In this document: piece after piece, positions 34,024 through 43,508 of the stretch
Position numbering within the stretch: the first letter of the stretch is position 1
Layout: the number at the start of each line of letters is the position of its first letter
Source of the DNA: JBBQXK01 sp052387255
GTDB lineage: Bacteria > Pseudomonadota > Alphaproteobacteria > Rhodobacterales > Rhodobacteraceae
Direction: 5' to 3'
Assembly: GCA_052387255.1 (NCBI GenBank)
Contig: JBQTJI010000012.1
Location: 1-64,000, forward strand
Length of the DNA: 64,000 nucleotides
Notes under the pieces: generated by a model
What the model was told of the DNA's origin: nothing
Databases searched by the model: none
Seen by the model: only the letters and a program-made list of their open reading frames with translations
Position numbers and translations under genes: made by a program

Positions 34024-34105
34024 TGGTGGCAGACGAGACCCCGGCGCACCCTTGGGACCTTGATCCCGCAGCGTAGCTTGGGGCTCGTCTGCTGACTGAC
34101 CACCA
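34024..34105. terminator. Long interrupted inverted repeat between convergent genes
   Basis: TGGTGGCAGACGAGACCCC (from 34024) is complementary, with a small insertion, to GGGGCTCGTCTGC...ACCACCA (34080-34105). It sits between the convergent cytochrome and phosphatase genes and may fold into a bidirectional terminator; no U-tract is evident. Confidence 0.35.
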
Positions 34106-34107
34106 AC

Positions 34108-34767
34108 CTACCGCACAAGACGTTCCGCCATCTCCGGCAAATCTGCAAACCGGTGCAGCAGCGCCTCGGGCGCGAACCGCGCCACCCCTGCGCCTTCGGG
34201 GCCGAAGGTGACCAGCGCCACCGGCACGCCCGCCGCAAGGCCGGTGTCGCGGTCGGTTGCCGTGTCGCCCACCAGCATCGACCGCGCAACCGTGCCCCCC
34301 GCCCGGTCCACCGCCAGCCGATAAGGTGCTGCGTCGGGCTTGCGAACCGGCAACGTGTCGGCACCCACCAGCGACCCGAACAGGCCGCGCACGCCCAGCC
34401 GCACCATCAGCGTCTCGGCCAGCCCCTCGGGCTTGTTGGTGCAGATGGCGGTGGCAAAGCCGATCGACAGCAGCGCCTGCACTGCCTCGGCAGCACCCGG
34501 ATACAGCCGCGTCTCGCGGTCGATCCCTTGCGCATAAGCCTCCAGCAGCACGGGGAACTGCGCGTCCACCATGTCGTCGGTGCCGCCCACCCGCGCAAAT
34601 CCCAGGCGCAGCATCGCCCGCCCGCCGTGGAACGCGGTCAGCGCGTCGGCCCTTGCATCAAGCGGCGACCCCAGACCAAGCCCCTGGAAACACGCATTCG
34701 CGGCCGCGATCAGGTCCGCGGAGGTATCGGCCAGCGTGCCGTCCAGATCGAACACGACCGTGCGCAT
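34108..34767 (-). CDS. gph: Phosphoglycolate phosphatase (HAD family)
   Basis: A 219-residue HAD hydrolase. Motif I is VVFDLDGTLADTSADL with nucleophile and acid Asp, motif II is ICTNKP, motif III Lys lies in PVRKPDAAPYR and motif IV is MLVGDTATDRDTG. Gph removes phosphoglycolate formed by oxygenation or DNA repair. Other HAD phosphatases such as PPX-like pyrophosphatases share the motifs, but length and the TNKPEGLAETLM segment favour Gph. It is divergent from glmU, 96 bp away. Confidence 0.87.
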   Translation of the reverse strand: MRTVVFDLDGTLADTSADLIAAANACFQGLGLGSPLDARADALTAFHGGRAMLRLGFARVGGTDDMVDAQFPVLLEAYAQGIDRETRLYPGAAEAVQALLSIGFATAICTNKPEGLAETLMVRLGVRGLFGSLVGADTLPVRKPDAAPYRLAVDRAGGTVARSMLVGDTATDRDTGLAAGVPVALVTFGPEGAGVARFAPEALLHRFADLPEMAERLVR

Positions 34768-34863
34768 CAGGGCCCCCTGCAACATCGCGTGAAGGACGGC
34801 GTGCTTGCGGCCCCTGCGCGCCCGTATAAAAGGGGCCAGCCCTGACGGAAAGACCCTGCACCC

Positions 34864-36222
34864 ATGTCCCCTGCCCCGGTTTCGCTGATCATCCTGGCCG
34901 CAGGCCAGGGCACGCGGATGAACTCGGACCTGCCGAAGGTGCTGCATCCGCTGGCCGGCGTGCCGCTGGTGCATCACGCGATGCAGGCGGGCCGTGGGCT
35001 GGAGCCTGCGCGCACCGTCGTGGTCATCGGCCCGGACGCGCCGGGCGTGGCCAAAGCCGTCCGGGCCTTTGACGAGGACGCGCAGGCGGTCGTGCAGGCC
35101 GAACGCCTGGGCACCGCCCATGCCGTGCTGCAGGCCCGGCCCGCACTGGACGGGGCGAGTGGCGTGGCGGTCGTGCTGTACGGCGACACGCCCTTTGTCC
35201 GCACCGGAACGCTGGAGACGATGCTGGCGGCGCTGGCGCGCCATGCCGTCGTCGTGCTGGGGTTCGATGCCGAGGCGCCCGGGCGCTATGGCCGGCTGGT
35301 GGTTGAGGGTGACGAGCTTATCCGCATCGTCGAGGCCAGGGACGCGACCCCGGCAGAGCGGGCGATCACCCTGTGCAACTCGGGCGTCGTGGCCTGCGAC
35401 GCGGCGCTGCTGATGGACCTGTGCGGACAGGTGGGCAACGCCAATGCCGCCGGTGAATACTACCTGACCGACATCCCCGCCCTGGCCCGCGCGCGCGGCC
35501 TGTCGGCGGGCGTCGTGCGCTGCCCCGAGGCGGAGACGCTGGGCATCAACACGCGCGCCGAACTCAGCCTTGCCGAGGCAGAGTTCCAGGCCCGCGCGCG
35601 TGTCCAGGCGCTGGACGATGGCGTCACCCTGACCGCGCCCGAAACCGTGTACTTCGCGCTGGATACCGTCATCGGGCGCGACGCGGTGATCGGCCCCTGC
35701 GTCATCTTCGGCCCCGGCGTGACCATCGAGAGCGGGGCCGAGGTGCGCGGGTTCTGCCATCTGGAAGGCTGCCATATCAGCCGGGGTGCTGTCGTCGGCC
35801 CCTTCGCCCGCCTGCGCCCCGGCGCGGAACTGGCCGAGGATGTGCATGTCGGCAACTTCGTCGAGATCAAGAATGCCGTTCTGGACCAGGGGGTCAAGGT
35901 CGGCCACCTGACCTATCTGGGCGATGCCACGGTGGGCGAGCATACCAACATCGGGGCAGGCACGGTGACCTGCAACTACGATGGCGTGATGAAGCACCGC
36001 ACGGTGATCGGCCGGAACGCCTTCATCGGATCGGACACGATGCTGGTGGCGCCGGTCACGGTGGGCGACGGGGCGATGACCGCGTCGGGGTCGGTCGTGA
36101 CGATGGACGTGCCCGCCGATGCGCTGGCGGTGGGGCGGGCGGTGCAGGTGAACAAGCCGGGGTTCGTGCGGCGGTTCATGGACCGCCTGCGGACGCAGAA
36201 GAACGCGGGGAAGGGCCAGTAG
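34864..36222 (+). CDS. glmU: Bifunctional GlmU (GlcN-1-P acetyltransferase / GlcNAc-1-P uridylyltransferase)
   Basis: A 452-residue enzyme making UDP-GlcNAc for peptidoglycan and lipopolysaccharide. The uridylyltransferase domain begins SLIILAAGQGTRMNSDLPKV with LYGDTPFV and NAAGEYYLTD; from about residue 250 the left-handed beta helix carries hexapeptide repeats (VIGRDAVIGPCVIFGPGV) and the acetyltransferase residues in KNAVLDQGVKVGHLTYLGD and NYDGVMKHRT. The stop TAG directly abuts the glmS ATG, making an amino-sugar operon. Confidence 0.97.
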   Translation: MSPAPVSLIILAAGQGTRMNSDLPKVLHPLAGVPLVHHAMQAGRGLEPARTVVVIGPDAPGVAKAVRAFDEDAQAVVQAERLGTAHAVLQARPALDGASGVAVVLYGDTPFVRTGTLETMLAALARHAVVVLGFDAEAPGRYGRLVVEGDELIRIVEARDATPAERAITLCNSGVVACDAALLMDLCGQVGNANAAGEYYLTDIPALARARGLSAGVVRCPEAETLGINTRAELSLAEAEFQARARVQALDDGVTLTAPETVYFALDTVIGRDAVIGPCVIFGPGVTIESGAEVRGFCHLEGCHISRGAVVGPFARLRPGAELAEDVHVGNFVEIKNAVLDQGVKVGHLTYLGDATVGEHTNIGAGTVTCNYDGVMKHRTVIGRNAFIGSDTMLVAPVTVGDGAMTASGSVVTMDVPADALAVGRAVQVNKPGFVRRFMDRLRTQKNAGKGQ

Positions 36223-38042
<1,820 letters not shown>

Positions 38043-38046
<4 letters not shown>

Positions 38047-38594
38047 TGGCCAAGCAATTCGACCGCCTGTCCCTGTCGCACCGCCAGTTCATCGCCGAAC
38101 AGCACCTGTTCTTCGTGGCCACAGCCGCGCCCGAGGGCCGCGTGAACACCTCGCCCAAGGGCACCGACAGCCTGCGCGTGCTGGGCCCGAACCGGATCGT
38201 CTGGCGCAATTCGACCGGATCGGGGAACGAGACCGCCGGGCACCTGCGGCTGGCCTCCCGGATGACGCTGATGTGGTGTTCCTTCGACGCCTCGCCGATG
38301 ATCCTGCGCTGCTATGGCAGGGCGACCGCGATCCACATGGGCGATGACGGCTGGGCCGAGGGCAACACCGCCTTCCCGCCCGACCCGGCCGCGCGGCAGC
38401 TGTTCGACCTGGCCATCGACCTGGTCCAGACCTCCTGCGGCTTTGGCGTGCCGCGCATGGAATATCAGGGCGAACGCCCCGATGCAGATGCCTGGGCGGC
38501 GGAAAAGGGGCCGGACGGCATCCGCGCCTACTGGGACGACAAGAACCGCAGCACGCTCGACGGCTATCCGACGGGGATCGAGGGCAACCTGTGA
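38043..38594 (+). CDS. Pyridoxamine 5'-phosphate oxidase-like flavoprotein
   Basis: A 183-residue split-barrel protein of the PNPOx-like family that binds FMN, F420 or haem. Signatures are FVATAAPEGRVNTSPKGTDS, VWRNSTGSGNETAGHLR and PMILRCYGRATAI. The substrate is unknown; family members such as Rv1155-like enzymes act on varied compounds. Start is one of two adjacent ATGs at 38043 or 38046, overlapping the glmS stop. The following alkylation-repair gene overlaps its stop as GTGA. Confidence 0.82.
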
Positions 38595-39271
38595 CCGAGG
38601 CGGCGCTGACCGGCCTGCGCGCCCTGGGCGATCCCGCCCGCGCTGCCGCAATGGCCGCCTATCACAAGGTTCCGCGGGTCTATCTGGGCGTGCCCGTGCC
38701 ACAGGTCAGCGATCTGGCCGATGGCTGGCGCGCCGCGCTGTTGCTGGACGACCGGCTGGCCCTGGCGCGCGACCTGTGGGCAACCGACATCCACGAGGCG
38801 CGGGTGGCGGCGGCGAAACTGCTGGAACAGGCGCGCATCCGGCCCGACGGCGCGGCCTGGGAGTTGATCATGTCGTGGGTCCCGACCTTCGACGCCTGGG
38901 CCCTGGCCGACCACGCCTCGGTCGCGGGGCAGAAGCGGCTGGTGGCCGACCCCTCGCGGATCGACACTGTGGAAGGATGGACCACCTCGCCGCATCTGTG
39001 GACGCGGCGTGCGGCGCTGGTGATGACCCTGCCCTGGACCAGGCAGAACAACCCCAAGCCCGCCGAACTGGCGGTGCGCGACCGGGTGCTGGGGTGGTGC
39101 GCGGACATGGCGGACGACCGCGACTGGTTCATCCAGAAGGCCGTTGCCTGGTGGCTGCGCGACCTGTCCAAGCATGATCCGGCGCGGACCTTGGCGTTTC
39201 TGGCGGCCCATGGCACCCGCCTCAAACCCTTCGCCCGGAAAGAGGCCGCGCGGCACCTGGCCTGTCCCTGA
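38591..39271 (+). CDS. DNA alkylation repair protein (AlkD-like)
   Basis: A 226-residue all-helical HEAT-like repeat protein of the AlkD DNA glycosylase family, which excises cationic alkylated bases. It shows ARAAAMAAYHKVPRVYLGVPVPQVSDLA, EARVAAAKLLEQ, WELIMSWVPTFDAWALADH and DWFIQKAVAWWLRDLSKHDP, matching the AlkD repeats with the aromatic Trp residues of the base pocket. GTG 38591 shares bases with the stop of the preceding gene. It ends the glmU-glmS operon. Confidence 0.88.
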   Translation: MTEAALTGLRALGDPARAAAMAAYHKVPRVYLGVPVPQVSDLADGWRAALLLDDRLALARDLWATDIHEARVAAAKLLEQARIRPDGAAWELIMSWVPTFDAWALADHASVAGQKRLVADPSRIDTVEGWTTSPHLWTRRAALVMTLPWTRQNNPKPAELAVRDRVLGWCADMADDRDWFIQKAVAWWLRDLSKHDPARTLAFLAAHGTRLKPFARKEAARHLACP

Positions 39272-39315
39272 CGCCCCTTTCCCCTTCTTCTGTCCAAAAA
39301 TATCCCACGGGGGGT

Positions 39316-39338
39316 CCGGGGGGTGTGAAACCCCCCGG
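39316..39338. terminator. GC-rich hairpin terminator between convergent genes
   Basis: CCGGGGGG (39316-39323) and CCCCCCGG (39331-39338) form a perfect 8-bp stem with a 7-base loop, 45 bp after the alkD-like stop and just after the stop of the convergent lipoprotein gene. It can serve both strands. Confidence 0.6.
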
Positions 39339-39348
39339 TCCTGCCCCC

Positions 39349-39816
39349 TCAACGGGCAAAGATGGTGACCTCGGGCAGCGCCGTCAGCGGCAGGTTCAGC
39401 GCGCGGAAGGCGGGCAGCGACAGTTGCGCCGATCCGGTGCCCGGGATCAGGTCCACCGCGATGGACGCGCCCCCCGCCACCGCGACCCGACCCGCACCGG
39501 GGGCGGTGACCAGCGACGAGCGCAGCCAGAACCCCGGTTCCGCCGGATTGCCCAGTGCCACCGCCGTGGTGCCCAGCGACCGCTCGCCTGCGGGCGCGGG
39601 GGGCGGGGCCAGGGCGGCGGCCTTGTCGGCCTCGGTCGTGGTGTCAAGGGCTGCCGCCGTGGTCGCCCCGGCGACGGGGACCGGGACCCCGGTCACGGGG
39701 CTGGCGGGTGGCGGGGCCGCCACGGTTTCGACAGGCGGGTCGCGACGCAGGCCCGCGAAGGGGCCATTGGCGCAGGCGGCCAGCAGCAGAAGCATCAGGG
39801 GGGCAAGGTGGCGCAT
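39349..39816 (-). CDS. Predicted lipoprotein of unknown function
   Basis: A 155-residue protein with a lipoprotein signal peptide: MRHLAPLMLLLLAACANGP has the lipobox LAAC at residues 12-15. The middle is Ala/Pro/Thr-rich and low complexity; the C-terminal 75 residues (GTTAVALGNPAEPGFWLRSS and VAVDLIPGTGSAQLSLPAFRAL) look globular and beta-rich. I do not recognise the family firmly. It is expected in the periplasm or outer membrane. It is divergent from moaA, 87 bp away, and ends at a hairpin. Confidence 0.8.
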   Translation of the reverse strand: MRHLAPLMLLLLAACANGPFAGLRRDPPVETVAAPPPASPVTGVPVPVAGATTAAALDTTTEADKAAALAPPPAPAGERSLGTTAVALGNPAEPGFWLRSSLVTAPGAGRVAVAGGASIAVDLIPGTGSAQLSLPAFRALNLPLTALPEVTIFAR

Positions 39817-39903
39817 GACCGCGACCTTAGTCCCCGGACCTGCGCCCTTCAACACCTGCCGTGACCCTTGCGCAAGGGACCGCCCGGACCTACCCTGTCG
39901 TCC

Positions 39904-40908
39904 ATGAACGCGCCCCTGATCGACCCCTTCGCCCGCGCCATCCGCTATCTGCGCGTCTCGGTCACCGACCGCTGCGATTTCCGCTGTGTCTACTGCATGT
40001 CGGAAAACATGACCTTCCTGCCCAAGGCCGACCTCCTCAGCCTTGAGGAACTGGACCGGCTGTGTTCCGCCTTCGTCCGCATGGGGGTGGAGAAACTGCG
40101 CATCACCGGGGGCGAGCCTCTGGTGCGCAAGGGGATCCTCGGGTTCTTCCGCGCCATGTCGCGGCATCTGGGCACCGGCGCGCTGCGCGAGCTGACGCTG
40201 ACCACCAACGGATCGCAACTGCGCCGGTTCGCGCAGGAGCTCGCCGATTGCGGCATCCGCCGGATCAACGTGTCGCTCGACACACTGGATGACGCGAAAT
40301 TTGCGCAAGTGACGCGGTGGGGCCGACTGCCGCAGGTGCTGGACGGCATCCAGGCCGCGCGCGAGGCCGGGATGCGCGTCAAGATCAATGCCGTGGCGCT
40401 CAAGGGCTTCAACGACGACGAGGTGTTTTCGCTGGCCGCATGGTGCGCGGAACAGGGCCACGACCTGACCTGGATCGAGGTCATGCCGATGGGCGACATC
40501 GGCAACGAGAACCGGCTCGACCAGTTCTGGTCGCTGAAGGACCTGCGCGCTCGGCTGGAGACGCGGTTCACCGTGACCGACCTGGCCGAGCGTTCGGGCG
40601 GCCCGGCCCGCTATGTGCGGCTGGAACAGACGGGCCAGAAGATCGGCTTCATCACGCCGCTGTCGCACAATTTCTGCGAGTCGTGCAACCGCGTGCGGCT
40701 GACCTGCACGGGCGAATTGTACATGTGCCTCGGGCAAGAAGACATGGCCGACCTGCGCGCCCCCCTGCGCAGCCATGCCGAGGATGCCCCGGTCGAGGCC
40801 GCGATCCGCGCCGCCATCGCGCGCAAGCCCAGGGGCCACGATTTCGACTATTCCCGCCAGCACGTCGCGGGCAAGATGACCCGGCACATGAGCCATACGG
40901 GCGGCTGA
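39904..40908 (+). CDS. moaA: GTP 3',8-cyclase MoaA
   Basis: A 334-residue radical SAM enzyme for the first step of molybdenum cofactor synthesis. The N-terminal cluster is Cys24-x3-Cys28-x2-Cys31 (VTDRCDFRCVYCMSE), GGEPLVRKG binds SAM, and the C-terminal cluster is in NFCESCNRVRLTCTGELYMC. The terminal Gly-Gly, needed for activity in the family, is present (MSHTGG). It stands alone; no other moa gene is nearby. Confidence 0.95.
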   Translation: MNAPLIDPFARAIRYLRVSVTDRCDFRCVYCMSENMTFLPKADLLSLEELDRLCSAFVRMGVEKLRITGGEPLVRKGILGFFRAMSRHLGTGALRELTLTTNGSQLRRFAQELADCGIRRINVSLDTLDDAKFAQVTRWGRLPQVLDGIQAAREAGMRVKINAVALKGFNDDEVFSLAAWCAEQGHDLTWIEVMPMGDIGNENRLDQFWSLKDLRARLETRFTVTDLAERSGGPARYVRLEQTGQKIGFITPLSHNFCESCNRVRLTCTGELYMCLGQEDMADLRAPLRSHAEDAPVEAAIRAAIARKPRGHDFDYSRQHVAGKMTRHMSHTGG

Positions 40909-41007
40909 TTCCCTCTTGCCGGACCGCGCGGCAGGGACCACAATCGGACGGTCTGATGTCGCTGATAATCAAAGGGAATCGCGCAGTTCGCGCAAGGGGG
41001 ATTGGTC

Positions 41008-43299
41008 ATGCTCATTCAATACACGCAAGGCGGGAATTTCTTTGAGGCGGCGTTCTACAACCCGCTGGTCGATGACTTCGACGTGGATATCGTCAGCAAC
41101 AATTCCACCCAGATCGTGGTGCGCAATCCGGGAACGGGCGTGGTCACGACCTTTACCGGCACCGGCTTTCCGCAGTTCCCCTTCCCGCCCCTGCCCGGCA
41201 CCATCACCGGGATCGCGATGGTCGATGCCGGGGGCAACCCGCTGGCCACGATCACCAACATCGCCTGGGGCCTGCAGGCGACGCTCGATGCCGTCGAGGC
41301 CGCCGTCGGCGACGACGCGCTGACCCTGCTGAACGGCCTCCTGAGCCTGCAGGACATCACGCTGGATGCGTCGGCGGCGGTCGAGGGGATCGAGGGGTTG
41401 GATTTCGCGGGCGTCACCTCGGACATCACGGTGATCGGGTCGGACTTCGCTGACGAGATTTTCGGCGGGCAGGGCAATGACACGATCGACGCGGGCCTGG
41501 CGTCGAACACCATCGACGAAGGCGAACAAATCCACGCCTCGGGCGGCAACGACACCATCGACTTTTCCGGGATTGTCGCCGGCAACAGCTGGACCGAGCT
41601 TCTCTATGATGATCTGACCGGCCCGATCACGCTGAACATCAATGCCCTGACGAACACCGGAACGGTGGCCAAGGGACCGGGGCAGGGCACTGACACGCTG
41701 ATCGACGTGGCGCGTGCGATGGATGACCGTCTCACCTTCGGTTTCGATGTCTACGGCACCGCGGCGGGGGACAGCTTCACGGTGCGCACCGCGGAATTCG
41801 CCGACATCTTCATCCAGGGACGAAGCGGTGCCGACAGCTACAACCTGACCCTGAGCGAGGGTGGCCGGATACAGCTTTCTTTTGGCGGGGGAACCCAGGG
41901 CCTTGTGCTGAACGCGGCCACCGGGGTGATCGCCAACGACGGATACGGCTTTGCCGAGGCGCTGGCGCTGACCCGCCTTGGCGGCGCGGACGCCAGCCGG
42001 TTCCAGGTCCGGGGCACGCAGTTTGCCGACAGCATTGTCGGCAGTGCCGGACGTGACGTCTTCCGCACCGATGGCGGGAACGACACGGTGGACGGCGGTG
42101 ATGGCTTCGACCTCGTTCGCTATGACCGCCCGCAGTTCGCGTCGGCAATCACCGTCGATCTCGTGGCCGGGACGGTGACAGGGACGGCGAACAACGGGGC
42201 CTTCACCCACTCGCTGACCAGCATCGAAGAGGTTCGGGGGAGCCAGTTCAACGACACGATCCAAGGATCCGGGGTGGACGAGTTCCTGGAGGGCCAGAAC
42301 GGCGACGACTTGCTGGAAGGGCGGGCAGGCAGCGACACGCTTCTGGGTGGCGCGGGCAATGACACCCTCACCGGCGGCCTTGGTCGCGATAACCTTGATG
42401 GCGGCGACGGCGACGACACCATCGTCAACGACCGGCGCTTCTATGACGACATCGACGGCGGCGAGGGTAACGAGGCCACCGGCGACACCGCGAACTTTTC
42501 GGCCTCCGCCGGCCACTTCACCCTCGATCTTGCGCAAGGCACATACACAATCGGCGGCATCACCTATGACCTGCAGGGCATCGAGAACCTGCTCATGGGC
42601 AACGGGCGCGACATCATCACCGGCGGCGACGGAGCCGAGGTCATTCAGTCGGGCGGCAAGCGCGACCAGATCAGCGCGGGTCTGGGCAACGACACCATCG
42701 ACGCAGGCGCCGGCAACGACGTGGTCTATGCCGCCCTCGGCAACGACAGCACCAACGGCGGGTCGGACGTGGACACGCTGGATTTCAGCGCGCTGTCGTC
42801 CGGTGTCAGCTACTCGATGGCCACCGGCGCGTCGAACGTGATCGGCACGCATCTGGGCTATGAAAGCGTGATCGCGGGCAGCGGCAACGACACGATCACC
42901 GGGGCCGACACCAACGACACGGTGCGCGGCGGGGCGGGGAATGACTCGATCCTTGGCGGGCGCGGGGCGGATGACCTGTACGGTCTGGCCGGTCTCGACA
43001 CGCTGGCGGGCGGGGCGGGGAACGACACGCTGACCGGCGGGGCCTTTGCCGACACGTTCCTGTTCGTCCGCGTCGTCAGTGCCGGGGCCGACCTGATCAC
43101 CGACTGGAACAACGGGGCCGACCGGCTGGCGCTGGACAACGAGCTGTGGACTGGCGCGCTGACGGCGGCGCAGGTGGTCGGCACCTTCGCATCCGTGGTG
43201 AACGGCGACGTGGTGTTCGACTTCGGCGCAAGGGGCAGCTTCACGCTGGACGGCATCACCAGTACGGCGGGCCTCGACGCGCGGATCGACATCATCTGA
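41008..43299 (+). CDS. RTX paralogue 1, type I secreted calcium-binding protein
   Basis: A 763-residue acidic protein. The N-terminal unit (MLIQYTQGGNFFEAAFYNP, then NPGTGVVTTFTGTGFP and LLSLQDITLDAS) lasts about 130 residues and is shared with paralogue 3. Beta-roll nonapeptides follow (GGQGNDTID, GGNDTVDGGDGFD, GGAGNDTLTGGLGRD), then the common C-terminal cassette from residue 479 (YDDIDGGEG) to the end (DARIDII). No catalytic motif was found; an adhesin or matrix role is possible. The ATG has an AAGGGGG site. No type I ABC exporter is in the window. Confidence 0.86.
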   Translation: MLIQYTQGGNFFEAAFYNPLVDDFDVDIVSNNSTQIVVRNPGTGVVTTFTGTGFPQFPFPPLPGTITGIAMVDAGGNPLATITNIAWGLQATLDAVEAAVGDDALTLLNGLLSLQDITLDASAAVEGIEGLDFAGVTSDITVIGSDFADEIFGGQGNDTIDAGLASNTIDEGEQIHASGGNDTIDFSGIVAGNSWTELLYDDLTGPITLNINALTNTGTVAKGPGQGTDTLIDVARAMDDRLTFGFDVYGTAAGDSFTVRTAEFADIFIQGRSGADSYNLTLSEGGRIQLSFGGGTQGLVLNAATGVIANDGYGFAEALALTRLGGADASRFQVRGTQFADSIVGSAGRDVFRTDGGNDTVDGGDGFDLVRYDRPQFASAITVDLVAGTVTGTANNGAFTHSLTSIEEVRGSQFNDTIQGSGVDEFLEGQNGDDLLEGRAGSDTLLGGAGNDTLTGGLGRDNLDGGDGDDTIVNDRRFYDDIDGGEGNEATGDTANFSASAGHFTLDLAQGTYTIGGITYDLQGIENLLMGNGRDIITGGDGAEVIQSGGKRDQISAGLGNDTIDAGAGNDVVYAALGNDSTNGGSDVDTLDFSALSSGVSYSMATGASNVIGTHLGYESVIAGSGNDTITGADTNDTVRGGAGNDSILGGRGADDLYGLAGLDTLAGGAGNDTLTGGAFADTFLFVRVVSAGADLITDWNNGADRLALDNELWTGALTAAQVVGTFASVVNGDVVFDFGARGSFTLDGITSTAGLDARIDII
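42442..43299 (+). repeat. RTX 3' cassette, copy 1 (858 bp)
   Basis: The last 858 bases of paralogue 1 align without a gap to the ends of the two following genes. It is the most diverged copy in the first 600 bases and shares its last 240 bases closely with copy 3. Confidence 0.9.
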
Positions 43300-43508
43300 C
43301 GCGCGGGGGGGTGGCCAGCGGAACGCGGCCCCGCGCGGATGCGGGACCGCACGGCGATGGCTGCGGCGAAGCCGACTTTGCCTGATCCCGCACCGGTGTT
43401 GCAGGTGCCATGCGCCAATGCGCCGCAACGCGCATGTGACAGATTGCCAGAATCGATCCGTTCCCTGATCGTCAGCGGCAATGATTTTTCCTGTTTGGGG
43501 CATGATCC